Origin: Candidatus Nitronereus thalassa
Lineage (GTDB): Bacteria > Nitrospirota > Nitrospiria > Nitrospirales > UBA8639
Assembly (NCBI RefSeq): GCF_032191465.1
Contig: NZ_JAQOUE010000001.1
Span: 3,255,501-3,319,500, forward strand
Reading direction: 5' to 3'
Length of the DNA stretch: 64,000 bases
A model generated the notes under the pieces. It did no database searches. It saw only the letters and a program-made list of their open reading frames with translations, and was not told the origin of the DNA. Below, one piece after another: positions 32,754 through 42,809 of this stretch. Every line of letters begins with the position of its first letter. Position 1 is the stretch's first letter. A program made the position numbers and the translations under genes.

Positions 32754-34892
32754 TTACGTGCAGGATGCCAGTTGGGCTTCGTGCGTCGCGCGGGCAGCAT
32801 CCCGTGCCGCCTGAGTTTTGGTTCCTGTTGCTTGTGGTTGTTCGAGTGGCAAAGAAATCCAAAAAGTCGTTCCCTCTCCTGGGGAGCTGGTAACAGAAAT
32901 GGCTCCTCCATGTCGTTCCACGACCTTTTTGCATATTGATAGGCCAATGCCAGTTCCTTCGTATTCATCACGTCCATGCAGGCGTTGAAATACACCAAAA
33001 ATCCGGTCAGCGTATTGTTGTTCAAACCCAATCCCATTATCTCTCACACCAATATAACAATGAGGGGCATCGGGCGAGATCATGTCCTCTATGGGTTTGA
33101 TAGTCTGGGCAAATACCTGGACATGGGGTGGAGTTTCCACTTTATGAAATTTGAGGGCATTCCCTATAAGATTTTGGAACAGTTGCCGAATTTGAGTGGG
33201 ATCGGCATCCACGGTGGGAAGAGGAGTGCATTCGACCGTGGCTCCGACCCTAGAGATTAAGGTTTCCAGATCATTCAGGACTTCAGTGACCACTTCGTTG
33301 AGAGCAATGGGTTGAAATGGATTTTTCTTAGTACCCACTCGAGAAAAGGCTAACAGATCACGAATCAGGGTTTGCATCCGATTCGTGGCTTTGTGCATCC
33401 GATCTAAATATTCCAACTCTTGTTTCCCTAACAGTGGGGCACATCGTGAACGTAAACGATCCGAGAAAGTTTGAACCTTTCTGAGTGGTTCTTGGAGATC
33501 GTGGGAAGCGATGTGGGCAAATTGTTCCAGCTCGGCATTGGATCGTGCTAATTCTTGGGTCTGGAGTCGAAGCCGCTCCTCGGATAATTTACGGTGGGTG
33601 ATATCGTTGATCAGGGAAAAAAATCCTCGAATCTCCTGGTCTTCTCCCCGGTCGGGGACATAGGTCACTTGGAGCCAACGGGAGGTCCCATCTTCTTGTG
33701 GTGTGCGTAGCTCAAAATTTACCATGGTTCCGGTTAAGACCTGATCCATATACGGGCTCACCTCTACGTAGAGGGTTTCTCCTAGCACTTCCCGAGCATG
33801 GTGTCCGATAATAGCTTCTCCAGATTGGTTGACCCACTCCTGATACTGTTGATTGGCCAGACGATATCGTCGTTGATGATCAAAAGAGGCAATCATCGCT
33901 GGTACATGATCCGTGACCAGTCGGTACTCCATTTCTCGTTTTCGAAGCATCTGCTCGATTTCTTTGTGTTCAAAAAATCTCGTGATTTGATTGGCGAAGG
34001 CTTTCAAGATTGACAAGCGTTCTTGGGAAACCTGGCGAGGCTGTTTGTACCAGCATTCTAGGATGCCGATCACCCGTTCCCCTACGAGGAGAGGAAGCGC
34101 GAAGGCTCCGGTCAGGCCAAGATCCAAGGCGCATTGAATTCGAGGGAAATGCTCCAGGGAGGTGAGATTTTTGACAAAAACCACATTTCCAGTTTTCCAG
34201 CTTTGTCCTGGGAAATCCTCCCCCGGGGTGAGCAAGGTTTGTTGCGTGAGCTGGCTAAAAGTCTGGCATGGATTGCAAGAATTCTGGCAGTGAGTCAGAT
34301 TTCCGAAATTTTGGACCCCACCTGCATATTCCAGGTGGGTCTGATCGGCATTGGGGATCCAAAGAAAACAAGCCTGCCAATCCATGCCTAAGCCAATGGC
34401 TTTGATAATTTCGCTAGAGCCCTCCCTAAAAGTTTGAGCCGTGGCTAAAATCTGATCAATTTGAAGTTGGGCTTGATGTTCCCTCATGGCTTGCGCCAAT
34501 GCGGCGTTTTTCAACGCTCCCAAGACAGACCTTTTTAATTCTTGAGAGGTGAGCGTGCCTTTGACCAGATAATCATCAGCTCCGCTCTTCATGGAGTTGA
34601 CCGCAATTGCCTCGTTTCCTTGCCCGGTTAACATGATGATGGGGATCGTTGGTTTGCCATCTCGTTGGGGTAGCTGCTGCAAAAAATCCAAGCCGTTCAT
34701 GTCCGGAAGGTAAAAATCAAGCAACAGGCAATCGGGACTCTCAACCCGGGCGAGTCGTAATCCTTCTTCTCCTGACGGAGCGAGGCTATAGGTGAACTCG
34801 TGAGGTTTGCCCTGTGCCGATAAGTATCGACTATACACCATGGCATCTTCCGGGGAGTCATCAACTATGAGAATGTGATGGGAACCGGTCAT
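32754..34892 (-). CDS. REC-GAF-PAS histidine kinase
   Basis: A 712-residue soluble kinase. Receiver domain about 5-125 (LIVDDSPEDAMVY, LLLDFYLPDMNGLD, DDYLVKG). GAF-like domain about 150-310 with several Cys (THCQNSCNPCQTF), a possible metal or redox site. PAS domain about 325-450 (VTDHVPAMIASFDH, RYRLANQQYQEW, GFFSLINDITHR). HisKA with FAHIASHDLQEPLRKV, the phytochrome-kinase type. HATPase with LFQNLIGNALKFH, VRDNGIGFEQ and GTGIGLSICKKVVERHGG. Its kinase core is the kind that partners with Rcp1-like receivers, which are abundant next door. Confidence 0.92.
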   Translation of the reverse strand: MTGSHHILIVDDSPEDAMVYSRYLSAQGKPHEFTYSLAPSGEEGLRLARVESPDCLLLDFYLPDMNGLDFLQQLPQRDGKPTIPIIMLTGQGNEAIAVNSMKSGADDYLVKGTLTSQELKRSVLGALKNAALAQAMREHQAQLQIDQILATAQTFREGSSEIIKAIGLGMDWQACFLWIPNADQTHLEYAGGVQNFGNLTHCQNSCNPCQTFSQLTQQTLLTPGEDFPGQSWKTGNVVFVKNLTSLEHFPRIQCALDLGLTGAFALPLLVGERVIGILECWYKQPRQVSQERLSILKAFANQITRFFEHKEIEQMLRKREMEYRLVTDHVPAMIASFDHQRRYRLANQQYQEWVNQSGEAIIGHHAREVLGETLYVEVSPYMDQVLTGTMVNFELRTPQEDGTSRWLQVTYVPDRGEDQEIRGFFSLINDITHRKLSEERLRLQTQELARSNAELEQFAHIASHDLQEPLRKVQTFSDRLRSRCAPLLGKQELEYLDRMHKATNRMQTLIRDLLAFSRVGTKKNPFQPIALNEVVTEVLNDLETLISRVGATVECTPLPTVDADPTQIRQLFQNLIGNALKFHKVETPPHVQVFAQTIKPIEDMISPDAPHCYIGVRDNGIGFEQQYADRIFGVFQRLHGRDEYEGTGIGLSICKKVVERHGGAISVTSSPGEGTTFWISLPLEQPQATGTKTQAARDAARATHEAQLASCT

Positions 34893-34924
34893 GAAATTCC
34901 TTCCAAGAGTGTGTAGTGAGTGGA

Positions 34925-37072
34925 CTAATACTTGCGCTCAGAGGATATTGCGAAAATGGGTGTGCCAGCTTCTTCCAGATCATTGTTATGGGCCCATTGC
35001 AGAATCATTTCGGCCAAGTCCTCACGTCTGATGGGTTTAGGCAATGTTGCCACCACGGGGTATTTGGTAGGAAAGGTGTTCCCGGTCGCGTCGGGAACAT
35101 TGGTCATGAGAATCATCGGTATGGAGGATTCCAAGAGTCGTTGAGATAGGGTCGCCATCGCAGCGGGATCAAATTCGCTCAGCCATTGATCGCACAACAC
35201 CATATGATAGGGATGTAAATGAACGGCCATGGCGGCATCTTGTCCGGAATCTACGACATCGACTCTTGTGCCGAGGGCTTCTAAAGTGCGGATGATAACC
35301 TTTTGATTGACGGCATTATCATCCACAAGGAGAATCCGAGTTTTTCCCTTGGCCTGGGCATCGCGGAGACTGTGTTTTGTAATTATCGATTTTGAGTGCG
35401 TCTTCATATTGGAAGAGGCTTGGGACGATGGGTGAACCATAAGGCGAAGACATTCAGAGAATTGCCAGTGTTGGAAGGGAGTCGTGAGGTAGGCGGCGAT
35501 GCCAACCTCTTGAGCTTTTTGAGCTTCTCCACGTGAGCCTTCGGTAATCATGAGGATGGGCAGGTGTTGGAGTTCGTCATCAGCTTTGACTCTTTCGGCA
35601 AACGAGAACCCGTCAAAGGTTGGCAGGGAATGGTCAATAATCATTACATCGAATTTGCATCCGTGGGAGGCGGCTTCCTTTAGAACCTTGAGTCCTTGTT
35701 CGAAATCCGACGAGGTTTCCTGAAGCATTCCCAGCATTCGACAGTGGTGTATAATCGAAGATTGATTTACAGGATTTGCGCAGAAGAGGCTTGCTTTTAA
35801 TTTTCCTGGATCAAAAGTGGAGGCCTGGGATTCATCCTTACTGGTCAGGGATGTCGAGAAGGGGATCGTGACCCAAAACCGGCTGCCTTTACCGACCGTA
35901 CTATCAAACTCGATGGTTCCACCTAAGAGTTCGGCTAGGTGTTTAGTTACCGACAAACCTACCCCTGCTCCTGAATGGAGTCTGGTGCTTGACCCATCAG
36001 CCTGCGAAAAAATTTCGAATAAATGGTTCTGCTGTTTTTCACTAATGCCAATACCGGTATCCGCAACACAGAGTCTAAGGAATATGGTTCCTTGTGCTTG
36101 GCCTTCAACAGTCACGCGAATTTGTATTTCGCCAGATTCTGTAAATTTGATGGCGTTCCCAAGGAGATTATTCATAATCTGACGAAGTCGTCCGGGGTCC
36201 CCTTTAATCATTCCCGGGACAGTGGCTTGGACCATCGTAAGGAGATCGAGATTCTTGCGCTGGGCTTGGGGAGTCAGGCGAGTGATGATGTCATCAATGG
36301 TGGTTCTGATATCAAAATCAATATTTTGAAGATCGAGATTTCCCCCTACGAGTTTAGAAAAGTCGAGGAGATTATTGATCAGGACGAGTAGGGTCTCGGT
36401 GCAATCTTCCAGGGCCTGCATGGCCCCTCGTTGTTCGGTGGTGAGGGGAGTGTCTTTCAGTAATTGGATGAGGCCCATCATTCCGTTGAGTGGGGTTCGG
36501 GTCTCGTGGCTGATATTGGACAAAAATTCGGTTTTCAAACGATCCGCCACCATGGCATCATCGCGAGCGATGGCCAACTCTTGGTTTTTACGTTCTAATT
36601 CCATGGCGTAATCTTTAAGTGCGAGTTGGTTTAATCTATGGCTGAGGGCATGTCGAATCGAGCGTTCTGCAGAACTCGGGTGAAGTTCGCTTTTGACCAG
36701 GAAGTCCATGGCCCCCGCTTTCATGGCCTGGATATCCGCTTCCGGGTTAGGTTCGCCGGATACCATTAAAATCGCTGGGGTGTTTTCTTCAAGCCGTGTT
36801 AGTTGCTGGAGGAGTTCCACTCCGGTATGGGTTCCCAGGTAGTAATCCAAGAGACAGACGTCATAGGCGTGGGTCATAAGGGCCTTGAGCCCATCGGCAA
36901 AGGTCTTGGACCATTCGATGTGGAAATAATTTGACCCTATTTCATTTAAGCAATCTCGCACCAGGATAAAGTCTTCCTCATCATCCTCTATGATGAGGAT
37001 TGTAATAGGTGCTTGTGACAGTGGTGGTGGGGGAAGGGTTGCTGAATTGTTGCTATGGAGAAAGGTATCCAT
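34925..37072 (-). CDS. REC-HK-REC-REC hybrid kinase
   Basis: A 715-residue soluble protein and the first gene of the cluster. Receiver 1 is at about 22-145 (LIIEDDEEDFIL, VCLLDYYLGTHTG, DFLVKS). HisKA has FLSNISHETRTPLNG; HATPase has IMNNLLGNAIKFTESG, VADTGIGISEKQ and GAGVGLSVTKHLAELLGG. Receiver 2 is at about 425-545 (MIIDHSLPTFDGFS), with a weakly conserved acidic pocket and TTPF in place of TKPF, so it may be a pseudo-receiver. Receiver 3 is at about 585-700 (ILLVDDNAVNQKV, MVLCDQWLSEFD, LPKPIRRED). Three receivers flanking one kinase suggest an intramolecular relay. Confidence 0.92.
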   Translation of the reverse strand: MDTFLHSNNSATLPPPPLSQAPITILIIEDDEEDFILVRDCLNEIGSNYFHIEWSKTFADGLKALMTHAYDVCLLDYYLGTHTGVELLQQLTRLEENTPAILMVSGEPNPEADIQAMKAGAMDFLVKSELHPSSAERSIRHALSHRLNQLALKDYAMELERKNQELAIARDDAMVADRLKTEFLSNISHETRTPLNGMMGLIQLLKDTPLTTEQRGAMQALEDCTETLLVLINNLLDFSKLVGGNLDLQNIDFDIRTTIDDIITRLTPQAQRKNLDLLTMVQATVPGMIKGDPGRLRQIMNNLLGNAIKFTESGEIQIRVTVEGQAQGTIFLRLCVADTGIGISEKQQNHLFEIFSQADGSSTRLHSGAGVGLSVTKHLAELLGGTIEFDSTVGKGSRFWVTIPFSTSLTSKDESQASTFDPGKLKASLFCANPVNQSSIIHHCRMLGMLQETSSDFEQGLKVLKEAASHGCKFDVMIIDHSLPTFDGFSFAERVKADDELQHLPILMITEGSRGEAQKAQEVGIAAYLTTPFQHWQFSECLRLMVHPSSQASSNMKTHSKSIITKHSLRDAQAKGKTRILLVDDNAVNQKVIIRTLEALGTRVDVVDSGQDAAMAVHLHPYHMVLCDQWLSEFDPAAMATLSQRLLESSIPMILMTNVPDATGNTFPTKYPVVATLPKPIRREDLAEMILQWAHNNDLEEAGTPIFAISSERKY

Positions 37073-37847
37073 TTTATTTGTGAATGGTCAAGGGATTGCC
37101 AATATAAACGTTTTTTAGGGGTATCGTTCCTTGTTGTTGGATAATTCTACGTATTCAGTTAACCCTTGTATCGGTCATCGATGTTAGAGTCTTTATAACA
37201 GCAATTGGTTATTGACGGATCCAATTCGAGGGTGAGTCGGTAGCACATTTAGAATGGATAAAAACTAGATTCTCCTGTCATAGGGTATAAGGAGGAGAAA
37301 GGGCGAAGGTGGATTGGAAGGGGAAGGTTGGGAATGGTGACCGGGGTGATTGCCAGCCATCTGTTAACGAAGGAAAGGAAACCCGGCCATCGGTTTGGTT
37401 TTCTTTTTCCATAAGGAACGGGGTTCGGTGATCCAATTCAGGGAACGATGCCACAATTGCGTAGAGGTGGTATCTTGCCAAATCCGTATCCGCCAGGGAA
37501 TGGGAACGGAGGAGTACTTGAGTTGGTGCCGTGAGGGTATGTGAGCCGTGGTAGAGGATTGGTTGCCGCAAACATGATTCATGTTCACACCGGTCCTTCC
37601 CTAGTGGGGTGTGGTTTCGTCTTGATATCCTCTGTTGAGCCTCCTGCTCAACGGTTGGTTTGTGTGCTCGTTTCCAGTTTATCGGCAATAGACGAGTTCA
37701 ACTTAATTTGATCAATGTTGATACTGACTGATTTTTGGCGGTAAAAATTCCTTACGGAAAAAAATAAACATCCGCCGGGAACGTTCCTGATGGCTATGTT
37801 TTTTGGCAATATCAGAGCTGAGTAGAAAGAAGAATTAAGGAGGTACC
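37073..37847. other. 775-base region without a supported gene
   Basis: Divergent region between the first signalling gene (leftward) and the SUMF1-like gene (rightward). A 136-codon minus-strand frame at 37278-37688 exists but has a low-complexity, Pro/Ser/His-rich translation without domain character, so I do not call it. Promoters for both neighbours must lie here. No RNA motif was recognised. Confidence 0.4.
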
Positions 37848-38708
37848 ATGTTGTGTAGAAGGTTCTGTCTGTTTATTGTTTTACTTATTTGGGGAAGTCT
37901 TTTGGAAAACGGAATTCTTGCTCCCACTGTTCCAGCGGCGGTTGCGGCTCCAATGGCATTGGAGAAGATTGGAAAGGATGGGGCTCCTATGATTTTGATC
38001 CCTGAAGGGACCTTCTTGATGGGGGTGACAAAATGGGCGCGGGACGGTGGCCGTGATGAATATCCCAACCATGAGGTAGATCTCCCTGCGTATTATATTG
38101 ATAAGTATGAAGTGACGAATGGGCGCTATTTGGAGTTTATTCGAGCTACCGGGCATCGGGCTCCCAAACATCCTCGAGATGCGACCAAAGATTTATGGCA
38201 GAGGGGACTGATGCCAGAATCCATTGCCCAGCTGCCGGTCATTAATGTCGATTGGTTTGATGCTCAAGCGTATTGCACTTGGGCAGGCAAACGACTGCCG
38301 ACTGAAGCCGAATGGGAGAAGGCTGGGAAAGGGACAGACGATCGTCGATTCCCATGGGGCAATGTGGAGCCGACTCACAAGCATCTGAACTTTAATCAGA
38401 AGTGGCGGGGTGAGCAAACCCTTGTGCCGGTTGGCATTTACGAGCCGGGAAAAAGTCCCTATGGCCTTTACGATATGGCGGGGAATGTGTGGGAATGGGT
38501 GGCGGATTGGTATGATGCCGCCTATTATCAAACCAGTCCTCGGTATAATCCCCAGGGTCCTGATCAGGGAACCTACAAAGTCTTACGAAGTTCAGGGTGG
38601 CAGGTAGAGACGCCGCAGGTCCGGGTCTTTACACGGGTTGCGAGTGATCCTCTCGATCGCAATCATTCAACCGGCTTCCGGTGTGGGGCGGATGCTCCCA
38701 AACCCTAA
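37848..38708 (+). CDS. Secreted formylglycine-generating-enzyme (SUMF1) family protein
   Basis: A 286-residue protein with a signal peptide (MLCRRFCLFIVLL) and AAGGAGG upstream of the ATG. The FGE-sulfatase domain fills about 40-280: MILIPEGTFLMG, YYIDKYEVTNGRYLEF, NVDWFDAQAYCTWAGKRLPTE in overlapping pieces, MAGNVWEWVADWY, and a C-terminal STGFRCGAD. The usual RGGSW motif is altered to RSSGW. The two Cys that define active aerobic FGE are not clearly present, so it may be a ligand-binding or periplasmic accessory protein rather than a sulfatase activator. No sulfatase gene is nearby. Confidence 0.85.
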   Translation: MLCRRFCLFIVLLIWGSLLENGILAPTVPAAVAAPMALEKIGKDGAPMILIPEGTFLMGVTKWARDGGRDEYPNHEVDLPAYYIDKYEVTNGRYLEFIRATGHRAPKHPRDATKDLWQRGLMPESIAQLPVINVDWFDAQAYCTWAGKRLPTEAEWEKAGKGTDDRRFPWGNVEPTHKHLNFNQKWRGEQTLVPVGIYEPGKSPYGLYDMAGNVWEWVADWYDAAYYQTSPRYNPQGPDQGTYKVLRSSGWQVETPQVRVFTRVASDPLDRNHSTGFRCGADAPKP

Positions 38709-38892
38709 TGGTCGGTGGGTACCTCATCCTTTTTTTCTGATGGGTGATATGCTCAGCAAGTTTGGCTGCTCCGGGTAAATCCGCTTTTACCATTTTTTAG
38801 AGGTGCCCATTAGAAATTTTCTTATTCCCATGATCAGTAGTCGTCAAAGTCTACCCTGTCTACATGAACGTTCGGCCCACAAAAAATGGGTA

Positions 38893-39375
38893 ATGTGGAA
38901 TTGGTGTATTCTGTCGAAATGGTGGCATTCGCATTTATGGAATATTCCCCGGCCGTGGCTTCTTATTTTTTGCCTCGTGACTTTACTAAATCCTTGGGGT
39001 TGCGCCAATATTCCAGATGGAGAAAAAAATGAGCCCCGGTTGGACGAACAAATCTCAAAAGTCCCTGATTCTCTTGAATCCCTTTCTGGACATTGGGAAT
39101 ATCATGAGGGTGAAGTCATGTATAATTTGGTGTTGGACCAACAGGGAAATGGGACTTATGACTGGCAACAAGGGCGTTTTAAGACAACTTCTCTTTTAGA
39201 TAAAACGTGGAAGGGAAGATGGATTCAATTGGGAAATGATCGTGAAGGAGGTTTTGAGGCTCAACTGGAAGAAAGCGGACTAACAGCCCACGGGAGATGG
39301 TGGTATACCCGAATTGGAAATGACCTCGACCCCATAGAACCAGGAGGGAATTTTATTCTTACGCGCAGCCCTTAA
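38893..39375 (+). CDS. Putative lipoprotein of unknown function
   Basis: About 160 residues from the ATG at 38893; the frame is open back to a GTG at 38803. A Trp-rich N-terminus leads into a hydrophobic stretch ending in NPWGC, a plausible lipobox, so the protein is probably attached to a membrane. The mature part has a beta-rich domain: SGHWEYHEGEVMYNLVLDQQ in part, GNGTYDWQQGRF, GRWWYTRIGNDLD. It resembles small lipocalin-like or META-type lipoproteins in pattern, but I cannot name it. The start is uncertain because no good ribosome site is present. Confidence 0.5.
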   Translation: MWNWCILSKWWHSHLWNIPRPWLLIFCLVTLLNPWGCANIPDGEKNEPRLDEQISKVPDSLESLSGHWEYHEGEVMYNLVLDQQGNGTYDWQQGRFKTTSLLDKTWKGRWIQLGNDREGGFEAQLEESGLTAHGRWWYTRIGNDLDPIEPGGNFILTRSP

Positions 39376-39610
39376 GATGAGTGATTGCTGCGGCAGTTAG
39401 GAAATGTGTCCTCTTTCTGGATAACATTGTCTCTTAGTGTCCATGAATTATTGCAGGTTTTTTTGCCCAACCTTGTCTGGTACAATCGGGTGGAAAAATG
39501 GCCATGATAAGGGGAGTCCTTCGGTCCCTCTGTACGTTTGAAGATGTTGTAAGAAATTGCTAATGATTTTTCTGTCTTTTGCCGATATATATTACCGAGG
39601 GGTTTGTGTC

Positions 39611-39639
39611 TTGACAGGGATTGGTGTTGTGATTAATCT
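39611..39639 (+). promoter_or_regulatory. Sigma70 promoter of the lytic transglycosylase gene
   Basis: TTGACA (39611-39616), a 17-base spacer and TAATCT (39634-39639), 54 bases upstream of the start at 39693. It lies in the 317-base stretch 39376-39692, which otherwise contains no recognisable feature. Confidence 0.65.
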
Positions 39640-39692
39640 CTCAAGGAAGTTGTGCGAAGTCCGAAAATTTTAATAAAAAGAGGCACTTAGAT

Positions 39693-41384
39693 ATGAATTT
39701 GTTGAAGAAATCTATGGTAAGACGAGTTATTTCAACTTCGGTCGTGATCCTGATCGCATTGCCTTCATTTTCATTCGCACAGTCAAATGCCATTTCTGTT
39801 TCCCAAGATTTATTGCCGACCACCCAGTCCTCATCCCTGGCCAAAGGGGATTCGGGCCCAAATTCTCTTGGAGCAACTGGGCCTACTCCACCTGTCGAGG
39901 AAGAAGTAAATGAGGAACCTGGACTCCAGGTGGAAGGGGGTTCCAGTGAGATCGCTCAGTCTGGGAATTTAAAGGGACTCTCAACATCCGAGAGTGTTAA
40001 ATCCCAGACTCGGGTGACCCCTATCAAATCTTCGGTAGGGGTATTAACAGATGAGCCACAAGAATTGGGAAACCAATCTGAAAATTCATTAAAAAATATT
40101 CCTCAGGTTCCATTATTGGAGGCAGGTAAAACATTACGGAATGAAGGTTTACAAAATCATCAGCTTCCTTTGCCTAGCCTGGAGGTTGGTTCTACTCCGA
40201 AACCTTGGCGCTATAAGAAACTTTTTGCCGCATCTTCCAGTGAGGTTGAGCCCGAGCCTGAACTTCCTTATGGCGAAATTTCCCTTATACTGAATCCCTC
40301 CGTTGAACGAAACATTCGTTACTTTCAAACCGTGATTCCTGAGCGTTTTCAGGAATGGCTGGATCGCTTTAGCAAATACAAACCAGTGGTTGATCAATTT
40401 TTTGCTGAGCTCGGACTGCCGAGAGAATTGGTTTACTTGTCGATCATCGAAAGTGGGTTTAATCCAAGAGCCTATTCACGGGCGCGGGCGGCAGGACCGT
40501 GGCAGTTTATGAAAGGCACGGGCAAGACCTATGGCCTTCGCGTCAATTGGTACCTTGATGAACGGCGTGATCCGATTAAGTCCTCGGTGGCAGCTGCCCA
40601 ACATTTACGTGACCTCTATGACCGATTTGGATCATGGCCTTTGGCATTGGCGGCTTATAATGCTGGAGCAGGGAAAATTTCTCGGGCCATTCGAAAAAGC
40701 GGAACCCGTGATTATTGGAAAATTCGTCGAACACGGTATATTCGTCGAGAGACGCGGGAGTATGTACCAAAATTTATGGCTGCGACCATTATTGCTACAA
40801 ATCCAACTTTATTTGGATTTCGCGCTGGGACGACTTCGGAGGTTCATCAATACGATGAAGTCCTTATGCATGATACGATTCATTTGCGAACCGTGGCCAA
40901 AAAAACGGGTCTAGACTTCGAAGATCTTCGGCGCCTTAATCCAGAATTGCGCCGTAGTATTACCCCTCCGGAAAAGGAAGGCTATTTTTTAAAGGTGCCC
41001 GTGGGCATGGGATATCAAGTAGAAAATATTCGGGATGAACTTAAGCAATGGGTTCAACCTCCACCTCAAGTGACATGGTATCGGGTGCGCAGTGGTGATA
41101 GCCTGTCGGTAATTGCCCATCGTTTTAATTTGAGCATGAGTAAACTCAAAAGCCTCAACAATCTCTCTGGAAACCTGATCCATGTTGGTCAACGATTGCG
41201 TGTGGGGGAAGGTGGGGGGCAAACTTCAGGAGAAGGGGACGCCAAGTGGTACAAGGTTCGTCGAGGCGATAGTCTCTGGACGATTGCGAAGCGATTCAGC
41301 GTGAGTGTGAGGGATTTGAAAGTTCTCAATAATTTGCCAAGCAGTGTGATTCGAGCCGGGCGAATGTTAATGGTAAGTCCTTAA
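39693..41384 (+). CDS. mltD: MltD-like lytic transglycosylase with two LysM domains
   Basis: A 563-residue periplasmic enzyme. Signal peptide cleavage is near SFA-Q. A long low-complexity Pro/Ser/Glu linker covers about 30-190. The SLT domain is at about 238-370: the catalytic Glu is Glu253 in SIIESGFNP, followed by [20 protein letters not shown] and [13 protein letters not shown]. Two LysM domains at about 462-506 and 518-562 ([13 protein letters not shown] and [16 protein letters not shown]) bind peptidoglycan. It cleaves the MurNAc-GlcNAc bond to give 1,6-anhydro ends during wall turnover. The linker is longer than in E. coli MltD and there is no lipobox. Confidence 0.93.
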   Translation: MNLLKKSMVRRVISTSVVILIALPSFSFAQSNAISVSQDLLPTTQSSSLAKGDSGPNSLGATGPTPPVEEEVNEEPGLQVEGGSSEIAQSGNLKGLSTSESVKSQTRVTPIKSSVGVLTDEPQELGNQSENSLKNIPQVPLLEAGKTLRNEGLQNHQLPLPSLEVGSTPKPWRYKKLFAASSSEVEPEPELPYGEISLILNPSVERNIRYFQTVIPERFQEWLDRFSKYKPVVDQFFAELGLPRELVYLSIIESGFNPRAYSRARAAGPWQFMKGTGKTYGLRVNWYLDERRDPIKSSVAAAQHLRDLYDRFGSWPLALAAYNAGAGKISRAIRKSGTRDYWKIRRTRYIRRETREYVPKFMAATIIATNPTLFGFRAGTTSEVHQYDEVLMHDTIHLRTVAKKTGLDFEDLRRLNPELRRSITPPEKEGYFLKVPVGMGYQVENIRDELKQWVQPPPQVTWYRVRSGDSLSVIAHRFNLSMSKLKSLNNLSGNLIHVGQRLRVGEGGGQTSGEGDAKWYKVRRGDSLWTIAKRFSVSVRDLKVLNNLPSSVIRAGRMLMVSP

Positions 41385-41405
41385 CCCTATCCTTTGATTC
41401 TGAGG

Positions 41406-42182
41406 TTAGTCTTTCTGTTCTGCTGCCGGCACTTCGGTTCCGGCGGCATTCTCTTCTTTGGCTTCAGGAATTTCCTTTGGTGGTTCAAGCACCCGAATAC
41501 GCATGATGGCTTCATTGACATAGGGTGAAGCCGGGTATTCATCTTGGAGTTGCTTGAAATGCGTCAGTGCCTGTTCTGTCTGATTCTCGGCTTCCTCGAG
41601 TTTTGCCATTTCAAAAATGATTTGATCTTTATTGAGTGTTCCGGTGACATTCAGTGCCTGAGAATAGGTTTCCATACCCTTTTGCCGCTGTCCATTGAGG
41701 ATATAGGCTGACCCCAATCGCTGATATACCAGACCGAGAAGGGCCGGATTATCCCGGAATGAAGAAATATACTTTTCATAGGCTTCAATGGCACCAGTAT
41801 AGTTTTCGCTTTCTGCGCGGGCATTGCCCAAAAAATACCATGCCAGCTCAGCACTTGATGTATTAGGATATTTCTCAAGGATTAGTTCGTAGAGGGCACT
41901 GGCCTTGTTCAGATTTTCCTTTGCCTTGTCAGGATCGTCTAACGAACGGTCCAGGTATAATTGCCCAGCCTGATGTTCCATTGCGAGGGCTTCTTTCTCT
42001 TGTTGTTGTTGCCACCAAAATATACCGCCGATTGCCATCATCACGACACAGATCAGCAAGACTCCCGAAATCACCGCACCACGGTGTTGCTCGGCAAATA
42101 GCCAAATTCGTTCAGAGCGGGACAACAACTCCGGATGTTCGGAGGAAAACGATCGACTGGTATCTCGAATTCTGAAACTCAT
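41406..42182 (-). CDS. YfgM-like single-TM TPR protein
   Basis: A 258-residue protein with a cytosolic N-terminus (about 35 residues), one TM helix (AVISGVLLICVVMMAIGGIF, about 36-55) and a periplasmic TPR domain. At least four repeats are visible, for example YELILEKYPNTSSAELAWYF, AIEAYEKYISSFRDNPALL and ALTHFKQLQDEYPASPYV. The tail is Glu/Ala-rich. This layout matches the YfgM/tetratricopeptide_2 family that associates with the Sec translocon or BamB-type chaperone networks. It is convergent with the lytic transglycosylase gene. Confidence 0.8.
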   Translation of the reverse strand: MSFRIRDTSRSFSSEHPELLSRSERIWLFAEQHRGAVISGVLLICVVMMAIGGIFWWQQQQEKEALAMEHQAGQLYLDRSLDDPDKAKENLNKASALYELILEKYPNTSSAELAWYFLGNARAESENYTGAIEAYEKYISSFRDNPALLGLVYQRLGSAYILNGQRQKGMETYSQALNVTGTLNKDQIIFEMAKLEEAENQTEQALTHFKQLQDEYPASPYVNEAIMRIRVLEPPKEIPEAKEENAAGTEVPAAEQKD

Positions 42183-42389
42183 GGTTTTAAATGGACGGGG
42201 CGAGTATTTCTATGAAAGTGAGTGCCATTTTGAAGCCTCAGGCCTTATACTCACATGATAAGACCTTGTCAAATTCACAATATCGCTAAGAAATCACGAA
42301 GAACTAAGATAAGAATTGAACACTGCATTGGTGAAGGAAGTTAATCCTTGATCCAGAAGAGTGGGAAATTTCCACCGGATATCATTAGG

Positions 42390-42417
42390 TTGACATGGAC
42401 TACATGCTTGATATAAT
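42390..42417 (+). promoter_or_regulatory. Consensus sigma70 promoter for tRNA genes
   Basis: TTGACA (42390-42395), a 16-base spacer and TATAAT (42412-42417): both hexamers are perfect. The tRNA-Val gene begins 31 bases after the -10 element. Confidence 0.85.
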
Positions 42418-42448
42418 TCATCTTACGTAAATCCGAAATTGATCGAAT

Positions 42449-42524
42449 GGGCGGATAGCTCAGTTGGGAGAGCATTGCCCTTACAAGGCAGAGGTCGCAG
42501 GTTCAATCCCTGTTCCGCCTACCA
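42449..42524 (+). tRNA. tRNA-Val (anticodon TAC)
   Basis: A 76-base cloverleaf. Acceptor stem GGGCGGA pairs with TCCGCCT, the D arm has GCTC..GAGC, and the anticodon loop CTTACAA gives TAC. The T arm contains GGTTCAATCC and the 3' end CCA is encoded. It reads GTA, and GTG by wobble. Confidence 0.97.
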
Positions 42525-42643
42525 ACTACAGAAAATAAATCCGGTAGAGCCTAGGCCATACACCCGGTTAGTTCTTTTGTAATTTTAGAAGAAATTCCCA
42601 GGTCTAAATGCCAGAAAAAGGCTCCTTAATAAGCAAGGTATGT

Positions 42644-42720
42644 GGGGCCGTCGTTCAGCTGGTTAGGACGCCAGATTGTCAATCTGGAGGTCGCGGGTTC
42701 AAGTCCCGTCGGCCCCGCCA
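42644..42720 (+). tRNA. tRNA-Asp (anticodon GTC)
   Basis: A 77-base cloverleaf. Acceptor GGGGCCG pairs with CGGCCCC, the anticodon stem-loop is CCAGATTGTCAATCTGG with GTC at the centre, the T arm has GGTTCAAGTCC and CCA is encoded. It lies 120 bases after tRNA-Val and probably shares its transcript. Confidence 0.97.
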
Positions 42721-42809
42721 TACACTTCTCAGCGTGAGTGTTCCGAACATTCCAAATCCACAGGCATTGTTTCTCTACATCTTCCCCCTACAGACAACCG
42801 GAGGTCTTG

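Noticed and set aside
32684-33037. N-terminal extension of the kinase gene at 31409
   Set aside because: It overlaps the HATPase end of the upstream kinase gene in another frame and adds a low-complexity sequence. The receiver domain starts shortly after ATG 32683.
37278-37688. 136-codon minus-strand frame in the 775-base gap
   Set aside because: Translation is rich in Pro, Ser and His with no domain pattern or signal; no good start. Possible but unsupported.
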